Under the pieces are notes generated by a model, which was not told the DNA's origin, did not search any database, and saw only the letters and a list, made by a program, of their open reading frames with translations. This document shows, piece after piece, positions 36,032 to 48,290 of a stretch of DNA of 64,000 nt. Source of the DNA: Aquatica leii (Eukaryota > Arthropoda > Insecta > Coleoptera > Lampyridae); the NCBI GenBank assembly GCA_035610365.1, contig CM069433.1, positions 81,254,236 to 81,318,235 on the forward strand, written 5' to 3'. Position numbers and translations under genes: made by a program. Positions within the stretch are counted from its first letter, which is position 1. Each line of letters begins with the position of its first letter.

Positions 36032-37128
36032 TAGAGAGCGGAATATATGCAAAGTGCATATAGATGCATATAATGCATATTTTTGCTTATTTCAAACAAC
36101 ATTGCATATTTAAGCTAAGCACGATTTATTTTGCATATTCTAAAGATAAATTAATATGAAATTATAAAATTTCACTGTCTTACAATAAATTAGATCGAAT
36201 TTTATAAGTTAAAACGGTATGAACCAACTCTGGACTTTTCCATTTCTACCTGAATAACATTGCAACAAAAGATTGCTTTACAAAGTCATTGAATTTGTCT
36301 CTAAAATTAAGGGGTTTTTCAAGAAAAAGATTATTAGCTTTAGTATTTAAAATACGTATTGTTAAATAATATTTACGTAGAAACAATTTCTAAAAATAAA
36401 GTAGGTACCTACCTGCTTTAAAGAGGCTAATATTATTTTTTCCGTTTTTCGAAAACATTTGTTTAAAGTAAACGTAATATCGTGATAGTGCTTTTGAAGT
36501 GTTTTGTATATTTTAAATTAAAATGTCTACAATTCAAAAAAGTGCTTCGATGAAGTGTTTTGCCGAGTTAAAGTTAAGTGGAAAAAAGTATTTTGCAAAG
36601 CCTGTTCTAAAATCGTAAGTTACATCCATTTTGACATGTCATTATCTTAAAATTTACGTAGGTATCAGAATTCCATACAATATGCTTCTTTGTATCAAAG
36701 CAATTTCAGAAATATAGTTCAAGTCTGTCACATTTTTTCACGTTTTTAAAAAATATAATATTTGACTGTGTGGACTTGAAAAATTCCTGTTCAGTTTAGT
36801 AAATTCGTCAAATTGTAGCTTTTGTTCATATGAAAATTGATTTCCCTTTGGTGCTTGAACATTTTTTCTTCTACAGATTTTCTGTGAGAAGGAGTTTCAA
36901 GTCGACCAACATTTAAAAACAGTAAGTCATAAGTTGAAACTAAAAAATTTATGTATTAAACATAAATGTGTCTATTTAAGATTTTGTTTTATTTATGATT
37001 ATTTTTAATGAATATGCATTTGCATATTTAGGAAAATTTAGAAAAAATAGCTGCATATTTTTAGCAAAAGTAATGCATATATATGCGCATATTTTGGTAA
37101 TGCTTTGTTGCATATATTCCGCTCTTTA
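36032..37128 (+). mobile_element. Non-autonomous hAT with exact 8-bp duplication, nested in the larger hAT
   Basis: The ends are TAGAGAGCGGAATATATGCA and the inverse TGCATATATTCCGCTCTTTA. GACATCAC is duplicated on both sides (36024-36031, 37129-37136). Its subterminal regions repeat ATGCATAT/TTTGCATATT words (36045-36140, 37012-37115). It keeps two exons of a BED-finger protein and no catalytic region. Confidence 0.95.
36523..36921 (+). pseudogene. BED-type zinc-finger N-terminus left in a hAT derivative
   Basis: The first exon ends at 36614 before GTAAGT, and the second is 36877-36921, between TTCTACAG and GTAAGT. In one frame they join as RVKVKWKKVFCKACSKI + IFCEKEFQVDQHLKT, with C-x2-C and the start of the histidine part of a BED-like finger. 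An ATG at 36523 is in a different frame from this text, so a one- or two-base indel lies between 36530 and 36550, or the true start is elsewhere. Only these 5' exons survive of the transposase gene. Confidence 0.6.
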
Positions 37129-38160
37129 GACATCACAAATATCTGTACCTCTTGTTCTTTCTGATATATTTGTCAATTTTAAAAGTTCCTCGCGCATTTC
37201 ATTTCCTTTTGGATAACGTGCAAAAATTACTAATCGGGCAGATGACTTGACGTCAGTTGTTTCGTCCAAACAAATTGAAAAAAAAATCGCAACTATTAAT
37301 ATCGGCCTGAAGTTGATCGGAAATATTAACGCTCATTTTTAAAATTCCTTCTTTTACGGTATTTCTACTTAATTGTACTTCGTGAATTCTTTGAACAATT
37401 TTGTCTTTATTATTGAAATCATTGACAAAGTGGGAGCAGTTTTTAACATAACTTTTTTTAGAAACTCTCCTTCAGAAAAAGGTTTCGAGTGTTTCGCCAT
37501 CAGACGACATATTTCAAAACTGTCTTCTGTCACATTGTTAGCGGTTTTCACAAATCTTATGTTCGATTGTTTTTCAGTAGATTTTAAGCCTTGAGCAATT
37601 AGTTTTTTTCTCTCTGCAATACCTTTTTAGGCAATTTCTTTATGGTTTGTTTCAAAATGTCGTTTGATAGAGGATGTTCGACACACAATAACTTCAGAGC
37701 ATAAACCACAACGACTTTTATCTCCATGCTTAATAAAACCATAATCAATTGTCCAAGATGGTAAAAAACTTCGAACATCGTGTAGTTTATGTTTTTTTAT
37801 CGGTAACATTTCTATGGGAAAAATAGTAGGTAGGTACACTAATGTTAAAAAAAATGGGACAGCGAAATGCCGAACAATATTTTGAAGGCAAATAGTACAT
37901 CAGCTTTAAATACCAGATATATACAGGCAATCCAACGTAACCTTAGAAATCTCGCGCACCGAGTAGGGATAAACGCGTAGGGGAAACATGCGTGTATGAC
38001 AAAGATAAAAGAATTTGAATGCGTGTATGACAAAGATAAAATGATGTGTAACCGCGTTCCCACCTTTTAAATTGCCTGCACGTCATGCGAATGTACACTT
38101 ATAACTTAACATTTTTTTACTTACCAACAGGTTTATAACCACGAAAATAACGAATAACGA

Positions 38161-38276
38161 TACTAACATTAGAATGTCTTCCGGGTTTGGGCCGTGTCAT
38201 AGTTGCAACCGAAGCTGCCAGAAGACATTCTAATGTTAGTATAGATTCCGGCCGTGGAAGCCTTCGCTATTACATT
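38161..38276. mobile_element. Short fold-back insertion with 12-13-bp target duplication
   Basis: AACGAATAACGA precedes it (38149-38160) and follows it (38277-38288). The insert begins TACTAACATTAGAATGTCTT and carries the inverse AAGACATTCTAATGTTAGTA at 38222-38241. It ends GGAAGCCTTCGCTATTACAT without a poly(A). A long target duplication plus an inverted 5' segment is the pattern left by twin priming of a non-LTR retrotransposon. The source element is not identified. Confidence 0.65.
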
Positions 38277-39865
38277 AACGAATAACGATGTTTTAAATTT
38301 AAAATAACCTTAAAAAAAATGACCAACACGAAGTAATGAAGATAAACTGTGCTCACTGTGTCTTGTATCGAGTATCGATTTACAAGAACAACTGCTACTT
38401 GTTTGAAAATCTTGACTCCCACGCTCTTAGTGCTTTCGCGTTCGACCATGCTTCGTGTGATTCATGCACACGTACAATAATTTATAACTGATAAGCCTGC
38501 GATGCAAAATTTAAAATTTTCGTAAGTAAAGGTATACCGCGTGATTCGTACAAGTTGTGACTGCAGTTTACACTTCGCGAATATGAAAAAAATTAATAAA
38601 TAGAATTCATCAGGGTGCCGTCAAAAATCTCTTGCGTGCCAAGTTTGGCACGCGTGCCACGCATTTGCCATCCCTGCTATAAGCCCTACTTACGTACAGA
38701 TGTCGCTCACTATATTCGTCGTTGTCGTGTGTATGCTGCACATAAGGTAGAACAAGCATCTTTCTTCTTTTTGGTGCTCTTCAGTTTTTTATTACGGACA
38801 ATGGTGTTAATGTCAATTTGGTAAACTTTGTTCTACTTATGGGACGATATTCTTTACGGCTTAATATCATCCTAGGACTAATCGATGATTTCTTCATACA
38901 TCAAAGAGAATCATCGGCATTGGAATGTAAATCTCCTGAAGATTGGTTGTGCTATTCAAATTGCAAAACACGAGGTCATTGACTGTACTCCTTTTTTGCA
39001 CTTTTCAGAGATGAACACGTGTTTTGAGAATTTTTTTTAAATCTATCTTCTGACGTTCTTCTTTCAGAACCTAAGGTTACTCGTTGAATGTTTCACTATG
39101 AAGCTATTTTGACGCATATTTTAAAACAGTTTTCTAAAGCTTACACGAAAAGTCAAAATAGATATAATTTGTATGCGATATACAGTTGGAGATTCGGTAT
39201 GGCAATGTAACTATACGCTTTTTGACGCCACTAGGCATTTTAATGCCAAGTCAGCATTTTAAACCAGATCAAGGTTTTTCTTACTCTGATTTGGATGAAA
39301 CTATACACCAGGTAAACGGTCGGTCAGTCAACGCGTCGTTATTATAGCCTCGTCGGCGTAAACGACGAAACTACGTTTTAAATCGTCTGTGGCTTCTTTA
39401 AACTATTGAAACGTTCGAGAAATTATTTGCAAATGCAAGAGCCTTCTAGAACCTGTTATCCATCTTCTAGAAGATATATCGAAAAATAGGGAACACTCGA
39501 GAAGGATTTCTAAATGTGTATATATACCGACGAAACAAATTGTAGGTCAGTTATTTCCGTAATGCGAAGCCTGCAGTGTTAAGAAGATTATTCAAGTCTA
39601 AATAAATAAGTCGTTAGTGTGTGTCTAGATAAATATACCGAAAATAATCTTGTACGTGATTTTAGTGTAAACAAGTGTGTGAAGATATCCGCGGACTTTA
39701 TCTTATCTTCGTGTGAGTGATATAAATTATCGTGTAAGTGTTTTTATTAAATATTATTAGATTTAATTAGTTCGGTTAATTTAAAAGTGTATATATTTCT
39801 AGTATAAGTAAAACATATTTTTAGTCGTTTAAATAAATTAGTTTGATAAATAAATTCGTAACACT

Positions 39866-40999
39866 ATTAACTTTACTTTTGATTTCAATTACTTTTTGGT
39901 TCGTTTTGCTTATTTGATTAATTGTTTGGTAAATATAATGTCCGTATTTGTTATTGTTTAGATGTTTGTGGTCACTCTAGTCATTATAAGCTCGAGGTTG
40001 GCGACTAATCAGATTGCTGGTTAATTTCTTTAGTCAGTTAGAGTGATACTTTTTTGGTTGATTGATATTCCGTCGTAGAGGGATTAGGTTCGGTAATTAG
40101 TGGTCTTTGTTGGACCTCTTTATGACTTTGATTCCTTTTTCTAAATTTAGTATGAACGGAGCTTTTACTAGTCAGTCTAATACGGCTACCCGTAATGGGT
40201 TATTATTATTTTGGCATTGGTTTTATATTTAGAAAAGATATACTGCTTTGGACGACTAAACAAAACTATATCTTTGTACGAGTCTAGTGTGAATGGGTTC
40301 TCTCCACGATATATTGATGTTTTAGTTTTTTTGTTGTCTCTCACTGCAATTTGGGCGGTTGGTTTGGTAGTAGGGTAGGTTACTCGAGTTCGGCTATCTA
40401 GAGAGAGGTAGTTGAGCCGTACAACACTATCATACTCTCTTTTCTCCTTGTCTTCTTGTCTTTCTCTTCTTTCAGTCTGTCACCATGAATAGGAGGGAGA
40501 GCTTGCTGTGAGAATCTCACGACTATGCGTCCGGTAAGGTTGGTTGTCTATGACCCAGTAGCCTCAAGCTCTAGACCACGCATTATACCTTTCGGGGACC
40601 GTAACGACGGACTCGTTAGAGCTTGGCGGGGGTGACCAATTTTTCTTAACCGACGCGGAGAATGTTGTGATTGTACAGAAGGCACCGCTTCTGGCTACAG
40701 TCGAGCAATTGGAGGCTGTAGTCTTTTTTATTTTTGGCTTAGAGGCAAAATTTTTGTAAAATTTTTTTTTTATTTGCTTTCAAAGTGGGGGGATTTTCTG
40801 GGTCTTTTCTCTTGGTTTGCTTAAGGTTGTCTTTCAGTGATTTTTATGGGACTGCGTTAATTTCTTGCTTTTATACCGTAACGACTGATGTCGACTTTCA
40901 ACGAGTATCTTTGCTGATATTTCATTTCTGTTGATTGGAGTTTTTTTTGTTCTTTAGAGTGTCTTTCCGTTTCATGCGACTTTTGAACACATTTGATTG
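39866..40999 (+). other. Possible LTR-retrotransposon leader/gag-like region
   Basis: Sequence after the LTR-like region is noticeably richer in G and T than its neighbours. A TTGGCGAC at 39998 resembles a tRNA primer-binding site. A pyrimidine tract ending TTCTTTCAG at 40474 precedes less AT-rich sequence. A frame from about 40575 to 40740 reads HALYLSGTVTTDSLELGGGD and then FFLTDAENVVIVQKAPLLA. I cannot match this to a known gag. It may be the leader of a second element sharing the LTR. Confidence 0.3.
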
Positions 41000-43900
41000 G
41001 TGATACTTAGCGAATTGAGAAAACATCTTTCATTTACGTTTCTTCTTGGATTGGTTGTATTTGGGTTGGTTTTGGATTTTAGGGTTTGGTCTTTAGCGTA
41101 TGCCTAAATATCTACTTGCGATTTTAGCTAGTGTGCACTGCACAAGTTTTTATATTGCTGAAAAGGAATTTTTTATGTCAAAAGTGTTTCGGTGTGATTT
41201 TTGTACCGTATAAGTTTCGTCCCAGAACGCTACATTGAACGTAGTGGTTATCAATTTAGGTGAAATCATTTTTTTTGTGTCTGTAGTACAGTAATCATTT
41301 AACATACACGCCTGGCGAGGCTTGCATTTCTAAATATTCAAGCACATCAACATTATAAATAGATGTAGTGCTTTTGCTGCTTATGTGAAATTCTTTCTGG
41401 GGAACCAATTGATTCTATTTTTAACACGCTTATATTAGCTTGACTTGTATGTATCTATGTAATGGAATCTTTAAACACAATTTTCAAAAATGTTTGTGAT
41501 TTAATTTGATTTTCTTTTAACTGTCATTAACAATTTTAGAAACCTACACGCATTTCATTGATGCGAATATGTTAACACCTGTTAACCAATGTTTTTGGAA
41601 CGCCATCCAAGTATATGTGGTATGTAAACTAAAGGGAAAGGTTATCGGGTGTCGCATCGTTTGCTCCAGTACAGTGGCCTACTCAGAATAATGTAAAAAG
41701 GAGGGTGATGGGAGTATAAACCGTAATCAAAATAGAACCAAAATATAAATGGGGGCCAAACAGATTTTAATCCTTTATGACAGTTGTCCAGATTTTTATA
41801 TATATATTTTTTTTTAATTATACCGCTTCAGAAACCATTTTAAACTTTACTGGCATCAGATATATGTAACTATAGTGTAGATGGGTAGTTCAAAAAAAAA
41901 ACTGTGATCAAGTAAGTAAAAATATATCATATGATACATTAGACCGGTATTTTCATAATTTTTATACATAACAATACATAGGCTAGTATTTATTAAAACC
42001 ATTTAATTAGAAAACAAAATCACATTTCAAAATGCTTTGGCATTTTCGTCAGTAGGCAGTATAAGTTTTCCATGAATAGACAAAAGAGTCAAATCATTCC
42101 AACCAGCCTGAATACCGGTTACACTAAGAAATGTTACCTTTTTAAACACACGAAAAGTACGGTCTAATCTTGCAGTTAATACAGGTTAAATACGTACATA
42201 AAATTGTAATTAGCTTGGGAAATCCAATTTGATCTCAACATTTTGAGACTGACAATGTTTGATTTATGTTTATGTAATATAAGCAAATGCTTGTTCACAA
42301 AAGTTTTACTTCATTAACTAACGTTTGCTTTGGTATTTTAAAATTGTTACAATAGCATTTTTAGGTTGTTTTGTATAACGGACATAAGCTGATATCAAAC
42401 GCGTTTTTGTATTCTGCGCAATGTGACGTCATGTTCATAAGAATACTGAACAAGTCTACGTATCTGACATCCATGTTTACTCTAAATAGTTCACTAATTT
42501 CAAAGGTTTTTAGCATCATATTATTATACCAGTTTTATTTATTTGAACAAGAAGATATAGAAAAATTAATCACCAATGACAACAGTTAACTGTAAAAAAA
42601 CAATAAACAAAAAATATAAAACTTACATGTTTTTCATCTACGATTAACAATTTGCATAAAAATTTACATAACTTAAACAAACAATATATCTTACGTAGTT
42701 GTTTATATAGTGTATATACCTCAAAGCGTGGCGCTAAGAAAAATAACAATTTTAAATAAAATTTATAAATTTATATTCAACGTGATATAATTTGTAGATT
42801 AATGTTTTTAAACAAATCAATAATATGTATTTGTGTATTTTTTTTAGTTAATTTATAAGTGTTTACTTTATACTTATTAGCATAAAATGTACTTTGTAAT
42901 AATTAGTCATTGTTTTCATATTTGTGTTCTATGAATTAAATTTTCTAAAAACTTATAAACAATATATGTTATAGTTTGGTTGTAGTAAAGATACTTATTT
43001 TCATTCAACATTGTTTTACTAAGAATAAAGATTTAGTTTAGAAAAAAAATGATATCATCTTGTTTAAATTGGAAATTTTTGTGATTCAATAATCTTTAGA
43101 AAGCATAAAAAGGTATTTTAAACTGGAAATAAATGCTTAAAAATTAATATTAATCAGTTGGAATTTTAAAATAGAGGTTATTGATTTTATTACTATTGGC
43201 ATTTCTTGTTATTTAAAATTTTATATATGTATAAATAGTTAGAGGTTTACAAATATTTTTACTATTTGAAAATGACATTAATTAATTGACTTAGATCAGT
43301 TGCATATTTTTAGGCGTTTCATTTAAAGATGGTATTTCTATTTTTAGTTTTTGCTGGTAAATGTAACATTACACTTTATATAATAGTATTGTGTATTACA
43401 CGTTTTCTATTTTTTAGTTTAACGAATTTTATGTAGCGCCTCTTTTGTAAGACTTGAAGGATATTCGCATCATATATGTATATAACCAATTAAGCGTCAT
43501 GTACTGTATTTGTCACTTAATATAGTTTTAGGAATCGTAACAGTCGATTCATAACTATACGAAGAAAGTTTATATCCGGCGTACAAAAACCCGCTGTTTT
43601 ACATGAACTTGTTTCTATGTCATTTCATAGTCAACTTTTGGAGTTTGGGTTTTTTTGCCAACACATGCTCAGAAAATTCAAATGTCTAATTTTAGCATAT
43701 TCTCACGTTACTTTGACCATTGAAGCATATCAACTTCTGTTTTTTGCTAAAATAAATGGTTCGATTTAGTTATTTTTTTCCTTGTTTTACTTTAATTTAA
43801 TTGTGCAATACCATATATTGAGTCATAACCAAAAACTAATTAAAATTGTTTATAATCATTCGTAGGTTTACCTATACTAAATCTTTAGCTATAAAAACTT

Positions 43901-45060
43901 TCATGTAAATATTACTGATATATTTTGTCTTTACAAAATTTCAATATATTTTTGAGTACACCTCGACACTTTATCTGTATTTGCATAGACAATCAACAAA
44001 AACGCTAATTTAAAATCCTTGAAATATTAAATTTAAAGTATGTGAATTAGCAACCTCTATCATGTTACGATGAGGTTTAAGACAAAAATCTACAACTACT
44101 TTTACTATTTCTAAACCTAAACCTAACAAAAATAACACGACAACCACTGGCAAATTGACTACTTTTATTAATACTTTTACTAGATAAATTAAAATGTTTT
44201 ATATTTGTTTAACAAAACTACAAAGCTAGGTTACATTACTTTCTTAGTTTATATTATGTTATGTTAAAAATCCTTTAGTATAAAATTTATTCTCGGTACG
44301 CCCACTTTTCATTGTTGGAGTAGAGACAAAAATGTCAAATTTTAAACACAATTTTATTCTTTCGCTAAAGTTTGAAGAACGCAGACATCTTCTCGCATTG
44401 TACATGCTCAGCAAGGCTTTTATTGTTAAGTAATTCACACATCTCCATGTGAATATGAAATCGAATATTGTAGCAATCTCAATAAAAGTCTTTGTTTTGC
44501 GTGAGAATTTATTTCTTGTATAGTGGTTTAATATAATTCTTCCGTAATTGTGTGTAACGGGTTTCCATACCTCCACACGTTACCTTTGCCGGTGGAGAGA
44601 ATAAGCAGATGTTATAATTGAGAAAATGTCCATGACGTCACGTCGCTGTAGCTAACACTATCTGCACCTTCCACGGGTTGGATGCAATTATTATACGTAT
44701 TGGAAGAAACTTTTACTAAAAATTTACTTGTGATGACGCCCCTTCACAGCGAACTGACTTGGCGACCGATCTCGACATCACGGACGCTTTGTAGTAAAAA
44801 CCGTTAAACAGTGCAAATTGAATCCGCCGTTTTTTTTAAACAATTTAATGCCAAGAACAGATTGCTATCGCTTTATTTAAGAAAAGTGCAGTGCAATTTC
44901 TTTGAGAAGCGGGATAGAATCCAATCAAAATGAATTTGTTTAGTTTTTAAATTACGTTTTAGTAAATAGAAAATTGCATAATTTTGTATAACACGCAAAG
45001 AAAAAAAGTAAATAACAAAAAATAGATAAAGACTAAAAAGAAATCAGCATCAACTGTGAG
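41000..45060. other. AT-rich non-coding stretch
   Basis: No supported gene. Frames at 42371-42589 and 44259-44576 are AT-noise. A GC-richer patch at 44585-44830 includes TTGGCGACCGATCTCG at 44759, which looks like an LTR-element primer-binding site in + orientation. No LTR pair or coding sequence follows it in that direction. Confidence 0.5.
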
Positions 45061-48000
45061 TCATTTGACTATGAAGTAAGCGACTGCAACCAACGCGTAT
45101 CTCAAGTATCTAATTCTTGACGGTAAGGGTAAGGGAGGACAGTATTCTTCAGTTAAGTCAATCTGCAGCATATGCAAATAAATTGGGCATCCAATTGACA
45201 CCATCAGATTCTGGCTAAACTTATACAATTCGGCCCAATTTCCACCTCGTTGAAGACAGATTGCCATTTTATGAGCACAAACGCCCCTATTTTAAGCTAT
45301 CATCTTTGAGTCTTCTACTTGTGACGTTGTTGAAGCTTCGATACATACTCTGGACTTTATCTTTTCCACAAGCGTTGATGGCAATGTTGAATTTCTTAAA
45401 AGTGAGTTAGATAAAAGTTTTTAATTCCACTTAGGTCTAGTACTGGCGCTGCTGTCTCTGATCTTCCGATCAAAAAGTGTGAAGCGGTGAGCGTTTAGAG
45501 ATCATTTGGGTCAGAAGAAATGGGACACAATGGTCGGGAATTTAAGGTAGCTTCTACTTGTAAAAGCAAGATGAATAGCTTTTCGAAAGTTAAAACACAA
45601 TTACCTACAACGCGTTTTAAGTGATGTTTGCAAGACTTAATTCCTACTTTTTACAATCCACTAAAGTGTGGACTGTGGGGAGGTATAAAATACCACGTAA
45701 TTCCTTCGCACGCGACAGACAGAAAGCAAGAATATTTCCCTTGACAAATCTGACACCAACTCATTGTGCACAACCTTTGTAGAAAAGCAAACGTATAAAC
45801 AAGTATAAGCCTTTGCAATCTTGGAACCTTTACCCTTACGATCCTTTACTAATAGTGAAACAGCGTAATCTACACCGGTAGTGTGAAAAAGTGACGAAGG
45901 TGTTATGCGCGAAAGAGGTAAGTGTTTCATAATAGGTTTCACCACTTAGGATGCAAACTTGAAACATCTAATGCATTTGTTAGTACCTTGTTTTGCTAAA
46001 CTACGACCAGAGGTAGTTCAAAATCTGTCACGTAAAAAAGAAAGCAACAGTTGAGGATCAGCGTGCAATAATCGTAAGTGTTCGCGGTGAACGATGATGG
46101 ATAAATGATGTTTTTCTGCCAGAAGACCTGGATGTTTTTTATCAAATACAAATTGAAAATTGTTGTTTGTTTTTCTTCTTAGTTTAAAAAAAGACTTAAC
46201 TCAACAAAAATGAGGTAGTTTTTAACCTTTTACTCTGCGAAAGACGTTTAAGATCACTAGTAAAAGATTTTAATTGAGCAATTCTAACTAGAGCAAGTAA
46301 ATATTGCTTAATTTTCTTAGAAGTGAGAGGAACATAAAGACGCTCTTTTTTGGAAAACAAACATTTTTTGTAAAATCGCCAACAGTAAGCAACGACTCGA
46401 AAAGTTGAAAAATAACAAAAAACTAATTCAAATGTCACAGCACACTGAGCTTGTTTCTTTATTTCTGGAAGCTCAGAAACAGAAAATTGGAAATTTGGCC
46501 AAAGAAAGATATCTTCAGCGAGCCATTGTGGAGCATGCCACGAGAGATTAAAATTCTTTAACGTTTAAAGGTTGAATCTTAGTGATAAAAAATCTGCAGG
46601 ATTGGATTTAGTGAGAACGTGACGCCATACTGCATTTGAGGCCAATTCTTGTATATCTGCGAGTCGGTTGCAAATAAAGGTTCTGAGCAGGTTGGGGTTA
46701 GTTTTTAACAATTCAAGAACAAACGTGGAGCTAAACCAAAAGTAACGTTTTGAAATTGGCGTGCCAAAATTCTTTAAAACCTGTTTTAAAAGTTTAACAA
46801 GATCTAATACTTCGTTTGAGAACCGCAACTTTTGATTTCGCGCAGACTAAATTAACAATAACTTGATTGTTTAAACTAACAGAACAAAGATATATACGAA
46901 CAGCATATCTAAGAGCGGGGGTGTCAAAAAACCCATGAATTTGAACGTCAACAGCGTTTGGACATATACATAGTTTGACTAAGACTTTTTAGATCATTTA
47001 AATCTACAAGTTCATTTGTACGGGTTTTTTTTACACTAACTGAATACGGGGCAAAACAGGATCATCCCAAGATAATTGCTGCAAAAGAATTTTGGCGCTT
47101 AGAATGCATGGAAAAACAAGACCGAAAAGATCAAAGATTTGAAAATCATCTAAAAGTATCTTTTGCTGGCTAATAGTTTTCGTTGTGAAAGACGTTTTTA
47201 GACAGTTTGAACTAGACAACGAAATGTGGCCCAGTTCCAGATATTCCTTTATAAAAGTTGTATATACCTTTGATAATTGAGAATTAGTTTGCAGGCGGCG
47301 CTCTAGCGACAAAAACTTTTTTTGCGCAACGGCAAAAGAGTTGCCTACCGTCTCAATAGTCTGTTTGAAAAAGATAAAGACAATAAATCTCCCATCGGGA
47401 CGTTTGCATGTGTTATCTACAAAGTGGGTTTCACCAGCATTCTCTTCTGAAGAGAGAATCTTGTCTGTTGGGTAACTTTCTAGTTGAAATGATTCAACCA
47501 AAAAAAAAAGTTTTTTTAAAATTAAAAATTTTGGACCCAAACGTATTTGTCCGACGCATAAGACCTCAAAGTCAACAGGAAAACCAATTAATAAGTCAAT
47601 TTTTCCCGGTTAGTCAAAGTCAGGGTCAGAGAGGTGATTGTTATCTGGAACTCTAATATATGACCAGTTTACTCAAAAAGGAAGTATCACACCTGTAATT
47701 TTATCTAATACAAGACACGAATCAGTTGTTTTCATAAGATTTGTTGGCGATTCATTAGTTAAAGTTTATAACCTTAAAACGGATTTTAAATGGTTGCAAC
47801 TTGGAACGCTTGAAACGCAATTTGATATTTTTTAGAAGAAGATTTTATTACTTCTCCAGCTGGGTATTCGTAGATTAAATTAGAAAAAATATTTTTAAAT
47901 TTAGACCAATTTGAAATTTTACCAAAAAATGTAGGTATTTCAATTTTGAGTAATTTGAAACTAAGCGATCGTTGAAAGTGAGTACTAACACTAAGGCTAT

Positions 48001-48290
48001 ACATCAAGGAAATACGGCCGGAATTGTTTGACCTTAAACTAATTGGCGACGCTGGTCTTAAATCGAAAGAAAACTTATTAATTAAGTTTTCCATCTGCCT
48101 ACTCGCTGAAAAATAATTGTTTTCAAATTCTACCTAATCCCTTTCAGCAGGTGAAGGGTCAATTGGTGACTTTAAAATACTAGCATGCACAGATTCGTAT
48201 TCCTCTAACAAACCAGACGCATTGTTTTGCCTTTTTTGTAACTCTAAAATTTTCTTATTTTTTTACGCAACGCTTAAACATCGTCTAAAT
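45061..48290 (-). pseudogene. BEL/Pao LTR-retrotransposon relic (gag to integrase, RT core deleted)
   Basis: Read right to left, gag text comes first (LLEEYESVHASILKSPID near 48200, IEIPTFFGKISNWSKF near 47930, the DUF1759 type). The region before RT (KFLSLERRL, KEYLELGHI) is followed directly by the region after the RT core (QIFDLFGLVFPCILSAKILLQQL). RNase H-type text (FICNRLADIQELA, WRHVLTKSNPADF) and integrase follow: a zinc-binding lead with VRIAQLKSF, catalytic TTGVDYAVSLLVKDRKG, and VEATLNSRPLCPISSDPNDL with the glutamate. The RT catalytic region with its YxDD motif and the protease are missing. Stops and frameshifts separate segments. LTRs were not found, and no envelope gene is seen. 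Confidence 0.85.

Larger units (their letters stand above)
34835..37839 (-). pseudogene. hAT transposase (GTF2IRD2/ZBED-like group), interrupted
   Basis: The gene runs right to left. 37627-37839 encodes a zinc finger of BED type (CGLCSEVI...TSSIKRHFETNH). 37369-37551 reads MAKHSKPFSEGEFLKK, the conserved helical stretch after the finger. 35808-36059 carries the RNase H core (VTTDGAPNMTGPTIGFVKLF and GFHCVIHQQVLCAK). 35081-35461 is the middle helical region. 34835-35074 is the hAT dimerisation domain (STYACESLFSILNHAHSKTR). The nested hAT cuts it just before the VSVTTDGAPNM text, and stops and frame shifts separate the other pieces, so it is inactive. The motifs fit the hAT group that gave rise to vertebrate GTF2IRD2 and ZBED5-like genes. 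Confidence 0.9.
34614..38676 (-). mobile_element. hAT element inserted in the gypsy integrase region
   Basis: The inverted ends are CAGGGATGGCAAAT at 34614 and its inverse ending at 38676. The target duplication CTATAAGC is exact (34606-34613, 38677-38684) and interrupts a gypsy integrase codon run. The element is 4063 bp, encodes a minus-strand transposase, and contains a nested hAT (36032-37128) and a 116-bp fold-back insertion (38161-38276). Confidence 0.95.
32930..39408 (+). pseudogene. Gypsy-type pol relic (protease, RT, RNase H, integrase)
   Basis: Recognisable pieces in order are the aspartic protease motif FFDTGA (near 32966) and its end, LILSIDF, at 33176. RT text follows (YWFCINFRKVNQV near 33525; FSSLDIRFAY at 33630, then a stop; FTRMPFALHN near 33738), and RNase H text (HHSLLWLNRLQCLS near 34325). 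After the hAT insert come the integrase H2C2 text (YLRTDVAHYIRRCRVY at 38690), ITDNG near 38795, and a basic tail (PRRRKRRNYV) ending near 39408. Many stops and frame changes break every domain, so it cannot make a working polyprotein. Breaks include TAG at 33181, 33658 and 34228. No envelope gene is visible. Confidence 0.85.
32786..39865 (+). mobile_element. Gypsy-like LTR retrotransposon relic, 5' truncated, split by hAT
   Basis: Protease, reverse transcriptase, RNase H and integrase remnants follow in the usual gypsy order on the + strand. They are interrupted at 34614-38676 by a hAT element with a perfect 8-bp duplication. No gag or left LTR is found before 32786. An LTR-like region follows the integrase end, roughly 39420-39865. 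It has a TATA-type word (TGTATATATACC at 39514), an AATAAATAAG word at 39600 and a CGTAACA end. The exact LTR borders cannot be fixed without a second copy. Confidence 0.75.

Noticed and set aside
32786..39865. Errantivirus-like element with an envelope gene
   Set aside because: The reading ends with integrase and goes directly to LTR-like sequence. I see no envelope text.
44259..44576. A 105-codon minus-strand frame near the BEL relic
   Set aside because: It lies downstream of the BEL integrase end and does not match envelope or any pol text. More likely it is chance or LTR sequence.
44759..44774. TTGGCGACCGATCTCG as a primer-binding site marking an LTR element
   Set aside because: No LTR pair or plus-strand gag/pol follows it. 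The neighbouring BEL relic runs on the opposite strand.
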